Of a stretch of DNA of 22,258 nt, positions 1 to 6,848 are shown piece by piece (the stretch's first letter is position 1; each line of letters starts with the position of its first letter). Origin of the DNA: Cyanobacteria bacterium UBA11153 (GTDB lineage Bacteria > Cyanobacteriota > Cyanobacteriia > Cyanobacteriales > Coleofasciculaceae). The notes beneath the pieces were generated by a model. The model made no database searches, was not told the origin of the DNA, and worked only from the letters and a program-made list of their open reading frames with translations. The translations under genes and the position numbers were made by a program. Location: NCBI GenBank assembly GCA_003511885.1, contig DOIX01000368.1, positions 1 to 22,258 on the forward strand, in the 5' to 3' direction.

Positions 1-1
1 A

Positions 2-1018
2 CTTTTTCAGCAAACCCTAGTTACAGAATCGCCCAAGCGACAGCGGTTAGCATGGGTTGATTATGCCAAAGGATTTGGTATTTTTTTAGTAGTATTAGGA
101 CATACAATTCGTGCTTTAATCAATAGTTCAATTCTGGAAAAATCAACAATCTTTAAATTTGTGGATGAGTGGATTTATGCTTTCCACATGCCACTTTTCT
201 TTTTCCTTTCGGGATTGTTTGTTTGTCGTGCCGCATCAAAACCATTAAGGGATTTTATTGTTAGCAGACTTAATATTATTATATATCCATATCTGGTATG
301 GTCAATACTCCAAAGTCTCCTCCAATCAATGGGATCTGGTTATACCAACAATCAAACCTCGTTGATTGAATTATGGAAAATTATTTACCAGCCAGTAATG
401 CAGTTTTGGTTTCTATACACCCTGTTTATTCTGGTATTAATATATACGATTCTCCAAAAGCGAGGTGTCTCGCCGATGGGATTTCTGATTTTCTCTATTT
501 TTATTTACGCCATCTATGTATTTGGCATTAATTTTAGTTTTTGGGGAGTTTTGTATTCAGCCCAACGCTATGCCATTTATCTGGCAATTGGGGCAGTGTT
601 TGGTAGTGGGAAATTAATGTCAAGTTTGAGTAAAATTAAAACCCAAATTTGGTTAATAATTTTAATTGGTGGATTTCTGGCAGTTGCTCTAGGAGTTAGC
701 TTCAATCTTCTGACAGGAGGATTAACTAGATTTCTGGTGGCATTGTTTGGTATTAGCGCCTCTGTAGCCTTGGCAATTATACTGGAAAGGTTGGGAAAAA
801 CACCTTTTGTCAAGGAGTGGGGCTGTTTGTCGCTGGAAATTTACTTGGCTCACGTAATTGCTGCGGCAATATTCCGCATCCTTCTCCAGAAGGTGTTGGG
901 AATCACAGAGCCGATAGCACATCTTTTTTTGGGTACGATGGTTGGTATTTATCTTCCTATAGCTCTTAATATAATATGTCAGCGTATTGGTTTCCGATAT
1001 ATGTTTAGGTTGGTTTGA
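2..1018 (+). CDS. Acyltransferase family 3 membrane protein (5' end outside window)
   Basis: Integral-membrane O-acyltransferase of the acyltransferase-3 / fucose 4-O-acetylase-like type, which moves acetyl groups onto sugars of surface polysaccharides. The frame is open from base 2, giving 338 visible residues, and the first in-frame ATG (161) lies inside the conserved region, so the true start is upstream of the window. The visible N-terminus carries the family signature WVDYAKGFGIFLVVLGH, whose His is the presumed catalytic residue. It is followed by MPLFFFLSGLF and then about nine further hydrophobic segments, ending in a basic tail. No downstream partner on this strand is close. The family is clear from the N-terminal motif, but the substrate is not. 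Confidence 0.85.
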   Translation, partial: LFQQTLVTESPKRQRLAWVDYAKGFGIFLVVLGHTIRALINSSILEKSTIFKFVDEWIYAFHMPLFFFLSGLFVCRAASKPLRDFIVSRLNIIIYPYLVWSILQSLLQSMGSGYTNNQTSLIELWKIIYQPVMQFWFLYTLFILVLIYTILQKRGVSPMGFLIFSIFIYAIYVFGINFSFWGVLYSAQRYAIYLAIGAVFGSGKLMSSLSKIKTQIWLIILIGGFLAVALGVSFNLLTGGLTRFLVALFGISASVALAIILERLGKTPFVKEWGCLSLEIYLAHVIAAAIFRILLQKVLGITEPIAHLFLGTMVGIYLPIALNIICQRIGFRYMFRLV

Positions 1019-1077
1019 TATTTTCTTGATAAATTTTCTGGATTTGGCAACCCATGATACAGATTTTTGGGTAAATT

Positions 1078-1307
1078 TTAGATATACTTAATATTAAGTC
1101 CGGTGAGATCGGTAGTATCAAAAGGTTCGTAGTAAGCACCCTTAGTGCCTGGAAGCACAGTCTTTTGAGGCATGAGATGGTGTCTGCTACTTTCCAAGAG
1201 CGATATAACCAGACATAATTAATCTATCATCGACGACTTCACTAGCTAAAGGTTCGTCAAAATCTAAAATCTGGCTGACTTTAACTTAAATTGCGGATAG
1301 GTTGCAT
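1078..1307 (-). pseudogene. Broken small gene, about 80 codons in three frames
   Basis: Read on the minus strand, an ATG at 1307 opens MQPIRNLS and stops at 1283-1281. The next frame runs from 1285 with ILDFDEPLASEVVDDRL and IMSGYIALGK to a TAG at 1189-1187. The third frame continues from 1188 with RHHLMPQKT and LPGTKGAYYEPFDTTDL to a TAA at 1080-1078. Each junction can be repaired by a single-base indel, giving one smooth, well-composed protein of about 80 residues. I do not recognise the family. The pattern suggests a recently inactivated gene or, less likely, sequencing errors. It is inferred from amino-acid composition and adjoining frames only, not from a known homologue. Confidence 0.4.
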
Positions 1308-1727
1308 AAATTTATAGCAACCGCTAGGGCGGTGAAGACATTATCAATTACTCAAACCCTTGATTTGACAACTTTCTTCCCCAGCCCCTAGTCCCCAGCA
1401 ATAACTTCAAGAATAAGGAGTGCCCCTGCGATAATTAGAGTAGACATCTCTAAAAATTAGGTTTTTATCTAGATAGGGTAAGGGTTGAAACATTTTTTGG
1501 GGATATGTCTAATTTAGATGCGCAACTTGGTATCAGTCAGGGTGACGATTTCTCTCAAGAAAATATATAAAGTTAGTGTAGGTTAAGCGGTGACTAAATC
1601 TAATTTATCAAACTATTAACTCGATTGAGTTGCATGTCTCATGGACAAAGTGGTAGCATTTATGGAGTAAATTATAGCTATTCTCTAGAGCTATCACCAG
1701 AATTCTTCCATTCAGGAATCTTGATTT
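1308..1727. other. Intergenic region without a recognisable gene
   Basis: No convincing coding frame or RNA gene is seen. Small features are an ACCGC/GCGGT hairpin near 1321 and an ATAGCT/AGCTAT inverted repeat near 1674-1694, in front of the receiver gene. AGGAA at 1714-1718 is a plausible ribosome binding site for the ATG at 1728. Confidence 0.4.
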
Positions 1728-2252
1728 ATGGCGACATCAAAACCGCTACAACTATCAAAATTAGGCTGGGAAACCTGTCTTGATGCGCAAGGTGCAGCCC
1801 TGGTGCTAATATCTCACCACGATATATTCACGCGAGCTATTCTCTGTCTGGAGATTGAAAGCGAGGGCTACCAAGTGATTGAAACATATAATGCCCAGCA
1901 ATGTCTAGAGGCTTACAAAATTTTCCATCCCGATTTGGTAATCTTAGATGCCATGCTTCCTGAAATAGATGGCTTTTTTTGTTGTCGGCAACTCAGGCAA
2001 ATTCCTACTCAATTACCCACACCTATCCTGATGATTACTAGCCCTCAAGATTATGCCTCAGTTGAAGAGGCTTTTGTGGCTGGGGCTAGCGATTGCATTC
2101 CACAGCCAATTCCTTGGCTAAATCTACGTCAGCGAGTGAGTCAGTTAATGCGGCGCTTTTTCCTGTCTCAGCATATCCGGGAAATATCTGCTCAATTGAC
2201 ATCTCGCTATCTTCAGGAAATACTCCACTCCTCTTATAAGAGAGTAGGTTGA
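1728..2252 (+). CDS. Degenerate response-regulator receiver protein
   Basis: A 174-residue single-domain receiver (REC, about residues 24-142) with a short helical tail and no output domain. The phospho-acceptor Asp is kept (VILDAMLPEIDGF, D74), and so is the switch Thr (ILMITS, T104). The acidic Mg2+ pair that should follow the first strand is replaced by His (VLISHHD, H30-H31), and the conserved Lys of the KP motif is Gln (CIPQPI, Q126). The surrounding sequence, such as GASDCIPQPIPWLNLRQRV, matches the usual cyanobacterial REC ending. AGGAA lies 9 bases before the ATG. With HH and Q in the active site it is probably not a normally phosphorylated switch. It may bind partners constitutively. 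No histidine kinase is adjacent. Confidence 0.85.
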   Translation: MATSKPLQLSKLGWETCLDAQGAALVLISHHDIFTRAILCLEIESEGYQVIETYNAQQCLEAYKIFHPDLVILDAMLPEIDGFFCCRQLRQIPTQLPTPILMITSPQDYASVEEAFVAGASDCIPQPIPWLNLRQRVSQLMRRFFLSQHIREISAQLTSRYLQEILHSSYKRVG

Positions 2253-2410
2253 AAATCCTGTAGCTCGAGATTGAGCCTCTTAACCCGAGTAATTAGGGTT
2301 AGGGGAAAAAGTCTTTTCGTGAGGGGAGGGTGTGAGGTGTGGGGATTTGAAGAGTTTTCTTGAAGGCAATTTTACCATTTAAGTTAATCAGCACTTACTG
2401 GGTTGGATGC

Positions 2411-2443
2411 AAAAACCAGCCCTTCAACGAAGTAAGGGCTGGT
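2411..2443 (-). terminator. Rho-independent terminator of the debranching-enzyme gene
   Basis: ACCAGCCCTT (2415-2424) and AAGGGCTGGT (2434-2443) form a perfect 10-bp stem with a 9-base loop. On the minus strand the stem is followed directly by a run of T, 11 bases after the stop codon of the minus-strand gene. Confidence 0.85.
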
Positions 2444-2454
2444 AGTTTATAATA

Positions 2455-4536
2455 TCATTTTCCCGTCTGGGAAAAATAACGAATCAATTCAGCGACAGCG
2501 GCAGCTTGCGAGATTGCCCCTTGAGGATGATGAGGGTAATCGCCATCAAAAAGTTCAGAAATTGAACCCAGACAGGCTTGTTGTTGAAAATGCTCTAATA
2601 ATGGTTGCCAATCAAAAGGGAGGGCTTCTGTGGGATAAAATCTGTGCCATGCACGAGTAAATGGTCCAATTAACCAACTCCAGACTGTACCTTGATGATA
2701 AGCGCGATCGCGATGATTGCGATCGCCGTTATATTTACCGATATAATTGGGATCTCCAGGATCGAGACTGCGCAAGCCGTAGGGGGTAAGGAGACGATTG
2801 CGGGCTACTTGCAAAACCTGACGTGCCTGCTCTTCTGGAAAACCGCAATGATAGAGGGATAGTGCGATAATCGCATTGGGACGAATTGTACCATCAGGGC
2901 GATCGTCTGGTTCAATGGTATCGTAGAAGTAATTTAATTCTGGATGCCAAAATTTCTGTAAAGATGCCTTTACCTTGGCTGCCCGCTCCTGATAATGTTG
3001 AGATTGGTGCATTAGGCGGAGGCGATCGTTAACAGCACCAATTACCATTTTCTCTGTCCATTGGCACAGCCAAGATAATCCTGAATACCATAGGGCATTA
3101 ATTTCTACGGGTTTGCCTCGACGTGGTGTAATTGGTTTACCATCCAAGACAACATCCATCCAAGTAATCGCTACATCTGGTGCATCCCAAGTTAGCAATC
3201 CATCTGTAGCATCGACTTGAATTTGGTAATTTGTACCCGCAGTGTAGGCTTTATATATTTTCCGCACTAGGGGATATTGCTGGATTAAAAAATCCCAATC
3301 TTGGGTAGTTTCCAGATATAGTCCCAGGCTTTCTAGCCACCAGAGAGAGGTATCAATACTATTATATATGGGTTGATTGCTGCCATGAGGAAAGGTATTG
3401 GGCATTAAGCCATTATGACAATAGTTAGCTAAAGTTTTTAATAATCCTTTGGCAAGGGTAAAACGTCCCGTCGCTAGGGCTAATCCGGGGAGGGAAATTA
3501 GGGTATACCGGCCCCAATCCTTGAACCAAGGATAACCCGCAATTACTGTAGGACTACCACTGGAAGTGCGATAGGCAATAAAGGAATCCCCTGCTTTTAA
3601 TAATTGATACCTGGTTTTATCTGGGAGTGGGGAGTCGAAGAGTTTTGAGGAATGAGAAATGAGTTTTGACTTTTGATTTAATAATTGGTTTTGTCTGGTT
3701 TCTTCCTCAATTAATATTCGATCGAAGGTTTGGGAGTTCAAGTCGGTTATGGTACTATGAGGACATCCTACTCGTGCTTCAATGATGACGGTTTCTCCTG
3801 GCTGGAGCATGACGGTGAGGTAACCGGGACTATATAAATCTTCTCTATCGCCTAATCCCCGTTGATTTTCTTCTGGATAGTAATAATTCCAATACCAAAT
3901 TCCGTCTGGTTGGTAATATCCTCCACTCCACTGCAAATGCCAAGGAGTTCCCGGTTTGCCTTGGCGCATAGATTGTAAGTAGAGGCGCTGATTGCTGACT
4001 AGTTGGGAAAATTGGGTTGTCTCATCCCAGATTTGTTGTTGGTGAAAATCGCGATCGCAAATTAAAGGGCGAAGTCTTAATATCCCGGCTCGATTCCCTT
4101 CATATTGATATTTGATCGTAATTCTATGGCAAAATTGGGGTATAGAGCAGCTAATATTGTCTTGTCTTTCGCCTCTTACCTCTTGTTTCTTCTCTATGCC
4201 ATAAGGCATTTGAATCGCCCTTGTCAATTGCCAATCTTCGCTTCCCCAAATCCATGTCGGAATTGGGTTAATTTCAAAAGAGCGCAGCCATTGGTAACCT
4301 AATGGATCGATAGTCTTACCACTATCCCAAAAATTAGTGGCAAGTGCCCATATTTTTCCCGCTATTTCTAAGCTGGCATCAAAATGCGATAGTAATAAAG
4401 TACGGTTTCCTGGCGGATTCAGGGCTGCAATTAACCAACCGTGATAAGTACGAGTGCGAGCATCACAAATTGTCCCGCTGCTCATACTGCCCAAGCCATT
4501 AGTTAGTAGCCATTCTCGCGTGTCTAATTTATTCAC
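2455..4536 (-). CDS. Amylo-alpha-1,6-glucosidase (glycogen debranching enzyme, GH133 type)
   Basis: Cytoplasmic enzyme expected to hydrolyse alpha-1,6 branch stubs in glycogen. The N-terminal domain begins REWLLTNGLGSMSSGT (7-22) and RTRTYHGWLIAAL (27-39), as in archaeal/cyanobacterial GDE proteins. The (alpha/alpha)6 catalytic domain carries GYPWFKDWGRYTLISLPGL (334-352), TPRRGKPVEINALWYSGL (470-487), RPNAIIALSL (552-561), HQGTVWSWLIGPF (614-626) and ISELFDG (659-665). The start is a GTG: a TAG lies three codons upstream, and the conserved N-terminus needs this start. Its 693 residues are normal for the family. The usual WGRDT motif reads WGRYT here (Y344), which might affect activity. The gene is monocistronic, with its own terminator downstream. 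Confidence 0.93.
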   Translation of the reverse strand: MNKLDTREWLLTNGLGSMSSGTICDARTRTYHGWLIAALNPPGNRTLLLSHFDASLEIAGKIWALATNFWDSGKTIDPLGYQWLRSFEINPIPTWIWGSEDWQLTRAIQMPYGIEKKQEVRGERQDNISCSIPQFCHRITIKYQYEGNRAGILRLRPLICDRDFHQQQIWDETTQFSQLVSNQRLYLQSMRQGKPGTPWHLQWSGGYYQPDGIWYWNYYYPEENQRGLGDREDLYSPGYLTVMLQPGETVIIEARVGCPHSTITDLNSQTFDRILIEEETRQNQLLNQKSKLISHSSKLFDSPLPDKTRYQLLKAGDSFIAYRTSSGSPTVIAGYPWFKDWGRYTLISLPGLALATGRFTLAKGLLKTLANYCHNGLMPNTFPHGSNQPIYNSIDTSLWWLESLGLYLETTQDWDFLIQQYPLVRKIYKAYTAGTNYQIQVDATDGLLTWDAPDVAITWMDVVLDGKPITPRRGKPVEINALWYSGLSWLCQWTEKMVIGAVNDRLRLMHQSQHYQERAAKVKASLQKFWHPELNYFYDTIEPDDRPDGTIRPNAIIALSLYHCGFPEEQARQVLQVARNRLLTPYGLRSLDPGDPNYIGKYNGDRNHRDRAYHQGTVWSWLIGPFTRAWHRFYPTEALPFDWQPLLEHFQQQACLGSISELFDGDYPHHPQGAISQAAAVAELIRYFSQTGK

Positions 4537-4791
4537 TAATTTCTACTGCCTGTAATTTTATCAATAATCGGGAAAGTCAAGGATGCAAAAGGCCAATCCA
4601 ATGGACAATTGACAATTTACAATGGATAGCAGGGTAATCTGAGTAACTATTAACTGTCAACTGTCAACTATCTGGGTAACACTGGCTTTCCCTTAATGAC
4701 CTGTTTAATTACCCAGTTGTAGAGCAAAGGAATTGGCACGCATTCCTTGATACGAAATTTAACGCTTGGTCTTAACGTCTGCTAGTAACGT
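4537..4791. other. Intergenic region with heptameric short repeats
   Basis: No gene is visible. It holds short tandemly repeated sequences of a cyanobacterial kind: GACAATTGACAATTTACAAT near 4604 and ACTGTCA repeated near 4653. There is also a perfect 8-bp inverted repeat, CTGGGTAA (4672-4679) and TTACCCAG (4709-4716). Confidence 0.5.
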
Positions 4792-4926
4792 AAGTTGCTA
4801 GTTACAAATATTGACTGTTAGATCCCCCCTAGCCCCCCTTAAAAAGGGGGGAAATAGATTCAAAGTCCCCCTTAAAAAGGGGGATTTAGGGGGATCGACA
4901 AGATCTAAACTCATAACTAGCAACTT
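4792..4926. repeat. MITE-like nested palindromic element
   Basis: AAGTTGCTAGTTA (4792-4804) and TAACTAGCAACTT (4914-4926) are perfect 13-bp terminal inverted repeats. Inside them, TTAGATC and GATCTAA form a second pair. The centre (4821-4896) has two CCCCCTTAAAAAGGGGG-type palindromes in mirrored order, starting GATCCCCC and ending GGGGGATC. It has no coding capacity. I see no convincing target-site duplication. The central motif is common as a dispersed repeat in cyanobacteria. Confidence 0.7.
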
Positions 4927-5023
4927 GGGTTAGTAGGACTAGCCGTCTGGTCAACAGGCTTTATTCAAGCCCACACCATACCTGCTAGGGTTGGTGTGCG
5001 GTAGTTGACTTCCTAAGCAAAAT

Positions 5024-5050
5024 CGTTATGACTATGATATAGTCGTAACG
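5024..5050. promoter_or_regulatory. 27-bp dyad, candidate operator of the peroxiredoxin gene
   Basis: CGTTATGACTAT (5024-5035) and ATAGTCGTAACG (5039-5050) match at 11 of 12 positions as inverted repeats around GAT. TTGACT (5005-5010) followed by TATGAC or TATGAT inside the dyad would make a sigma70-like promoter overlapped by the dyad, about 100 bp before the peroxiredoxin start. The arrangement suggests a repressor site. The regulator (PerR/Fur-like or other) cannot be named from this sequence. Confidence 0.5.
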
Positions 5051-5151
5051 GTTCGTAAAATAATCAATGTTTACCAGTATAGGTAAGGTACGAATAACTT
5101 TGCCTATTCTTTGTCTTAGACCGATCGGTCGCCAAATTAAGGAGAATAGAA

Positions 5152-5745
5152 ATGACAGGATGTCTCAGAGTAGGTCAATCAGCCCCCGATTTTACAGCTA
5201 CGGCGGTGGTGGATCAAGAATTTAAAACGACTAAACTATCCGATTATCGCGGTAAATATGTCGTTTTATTCTTTTATCCGCTAGACTTTACTTTTGTCTG
5301 TCCTACTGAAATTACCGCATTTAGCGATCGCTATTCTGAATTTAAGGAACTAAATACTGAAGTTCTTGGTGTCTCTGTCGATAGCGAGTTTTCTCACCTA
5401 GCTTGGATTCAAACGGATCGCAAATCCGGTGGTTTGGGGGATTTAGCCTATCCTCTAGTTTCGGATATCAAAAAAGAAATTAGCACGGCTTATAATGTTC
5501 TAGATCCTGATGCAGGTATCTCTTTGCGTGGTTTATTTATCATTGACAAAGAAGGTATTATTCAACACGCTACTATCAATAACTTATCTTTTGGTCGTAG
5601 CGTTGATGAAACTCTCCGGACTTTAAAAGCAATTCAATACGTCCAAACTCATCCTGATGAAGTTTGTCCCGCTGGTTGGCAACCTGGTGATAAGACAATG
5701 GTTCCGGATCCAGTCAAGTCTAAGGTTTACTTCTCGGCTATTTAA
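5152..5745 (+). CDS. 2-Cys peroxiredoxin
   Basis: Thiol peroxidase that reduces H2O2 and organic hydroperoxides using thioredoxin-type donors, in the cytoplasm. The 197-residue length is typical. The peroxidatic Cys is C50 in [17 protein letters not shown], and the resolving Cys is C172 in [17 protein letters not shown]. Both GGLG (93-96) and a C-terminal YF (193-194) are present. In eukaryotic and some bacterial enzymes this pair marks a form easily over-oxidised by excess peroxide. A good ribosome site (AAGGAG) precedes the ATG. A dyad upstream and a strong hairpin downstream mark it as its own transcription unit. A second, more distant redoxin gene follows. Confidence 0.96.
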   Translation: MTGCLRVGQSAPDFTATAVVDQEFKTTKLSDYRGKYVVLFFYPLDFTFVCPTEITAFSDRYSEFKELNTEVLGVSVDSEFSHLAWIQTDRKSGGLGDLAYPLVSDIKKEISTAYNVLDPDAGISLRGLFIIDKEGIIQHATINNLSFGRSVDETLRTLKAIQYVQTHPDEVCPAGWQPGDKTMVPDPVKSKVYFSAI

Positions 5746-5764
5746 TTAGCTTTGGTTACCTTCC

Positions 5765-5807
5765 TAGGTGTTATATGTGGGGTTTCCCAGTATAACACCT
5801 ATTTTTT
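5765..5807 (+). terminator. Rho-independent terminator after the peroxiredoxin gene
   Basis: TAGGTGTTATA (5765-5775) and TATAACACCTA (5791-5801) form a perfect 11-bp stem, followed by six T (5802-5807), 19 bases after the stop codon. Confidence 0.93.
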
Positions 5808-5952
5808 GCGATCGCTGTTATTGCTTTGGCAGCGTAAGTTCTTTTTTTTAATCTAAAGGTACGCTAGTTGGGGCTTGGGGTAGGTGGGATGTGTTATAGT
5901 TATCGTGAAATTGGGATAAATTGGTTTTTAGTTAAGGAGGATTTTACTTCCG

Positions 5953-6495
5953 ATGTTTTCTTCTATTGACTTTAGCGACTTATTCAATCAGCGCTTCTAC
6001 CAGAATTTTTTACCAATTCCAGCAAGTAATAATCTTAACCTAGGAGAAATGACTCCTCATTTTAGTTTGCCGGATATTACGAATAAATGTAATGTCAAGC
6101 TATCTGATTATTGGGATAAACAGCCAGTACTTCTAGCTTTGACTCGAATTTTTACAGCTAAACAGTATTGTCCGCTTTGTTTGCCTCATATTAAAGCACT
6201 AAATCAGAATTATGAACGATTCCTAGATCGCGGAGTTGAGGTACTGCTGATTACTAGTACTGATAAGCAGCAAAGTAGGCATGTAATAAACAATTTTGGG
6301 TTAAATCTACCGCTTCTTTCCGATCCTCAATGTATTACATTTAAAGCTTATGGTGTTGGGCAAGCCTTGGGTGCGCCTTTGCCGGGACAGTTCCTTCTAG
6401 ATAGAGAGGGTAAGCTTCGCTTTAAACATATATTTTCTTTCTTGTCTCCTCATGCTGATGTTAATGCTCTTATCGATGCTGTCGATGGGTTATAA
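5953..6495 (+). CDS. Peroxiredoxin-like (AhpC/TSA, redoxin fold) protein
   Basis: A 180-residue thioredoxin-fold protein. After a 30-residue N-terminal extension comes LGEMTPHFSLPDI (30-42), typical of the start of peroxiredoxin domains. A CPLC motif (C73, C76) takes the place of the peroxidatic site, and PLPGQFLLDREGKLRF (143-157) is the usual peroxiredoxin end. The CxxC motif points to a peroxiredoxin-Q/BCP- or thiol-disulfide-exchange-type activity, presumably with thioredoxin. The ribosome site AGGAGG (5935-5940) lies unusually far (12 bases) from the ATG, but I find no better start. Its position beside the 2-Cys peroxiredoxin suggests a shared role in oxidative stress. The exact substrate is unknown. 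Confidence 0.85.
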   Translation: MFSSIDFSDLFNQRFYQNFLPIPASNNLNLGEMTPHFSLPDITNKCNVKLSDYWDKQPVLLALTRIFTAKQYCPLCLPHIKALNQNYERFLDRGVEVLLITSTDKQQSRHVINNFGLNLPLLSDPQCITFKAYGVGQALGAPLPGQFLLDREGKLRFKHIFSFLSPHADVNALIDAVDGL

Positions 6496-6552
6496 TAGGG
6501 ATTATTTAGAGTGAATTTTTGAGGCAAATTCCGATTGAGTTATTAGCTTTTT

Positions 6553-6843
6553 TTGTTATCCCTCTATGAGGAAATGGGCATCCCCGAATACTGGATTGTG
6601 GACTATCTTGGTTTAGGTGGTGGGAAGTTTATCGGCAATCCCAAACAACCTACTCTCTCGGTTTGTAAACTGGTAGATGGTGAGTATCAGGTCAAACAGT
6701 TTAGGGAAAGCGAGAGGGTTGAATCCCTAGCTTTTCCAGAATTGAACTTGACGGTAGAAGAGATTTTTAGAGCAAGCTTGCCATCTTCTTGCAAAATTGA
6801 TAGATATCCAGCCATTGTGTCAAATTTATCTGGCATCATTTAG
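6553..6843 (+). pseudogene. Uma2 family (DUF820) endonuclease-like gene, C-terminal remnant
   Basis: The sequence LYEEMGIPEYWIVDYLGLGG followed by FIGNPKQPTLSV and FPELNLTVEEIF is the C-terminal half of the cyanobacterial Uma2 (PD-(D/E)XK-like) family. Intact members are about 190-200 residues. Here the frame is closed by a TAG at 6544-6546, and only a TTG (6553) could start it, without a ribosome site, so the N-terminal half with most catalytic residues is missing. After EEIF an atypical ~25-residue tail runs to the TAG at 6841-6843, five bases before the next ATG. This is probably a decayed copy of one of the many Uma2 paralogues of such genomes. Confidence 0.75.
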
Positions 6844-6848
6844 ATACT

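Noticed and set aside
4105..4302. Plus-strand coding frame inside the debranching-enzyme gene
   Set aside because: It is antisense to a strongly conserved gene, and its hydrophobic translation matches no family.
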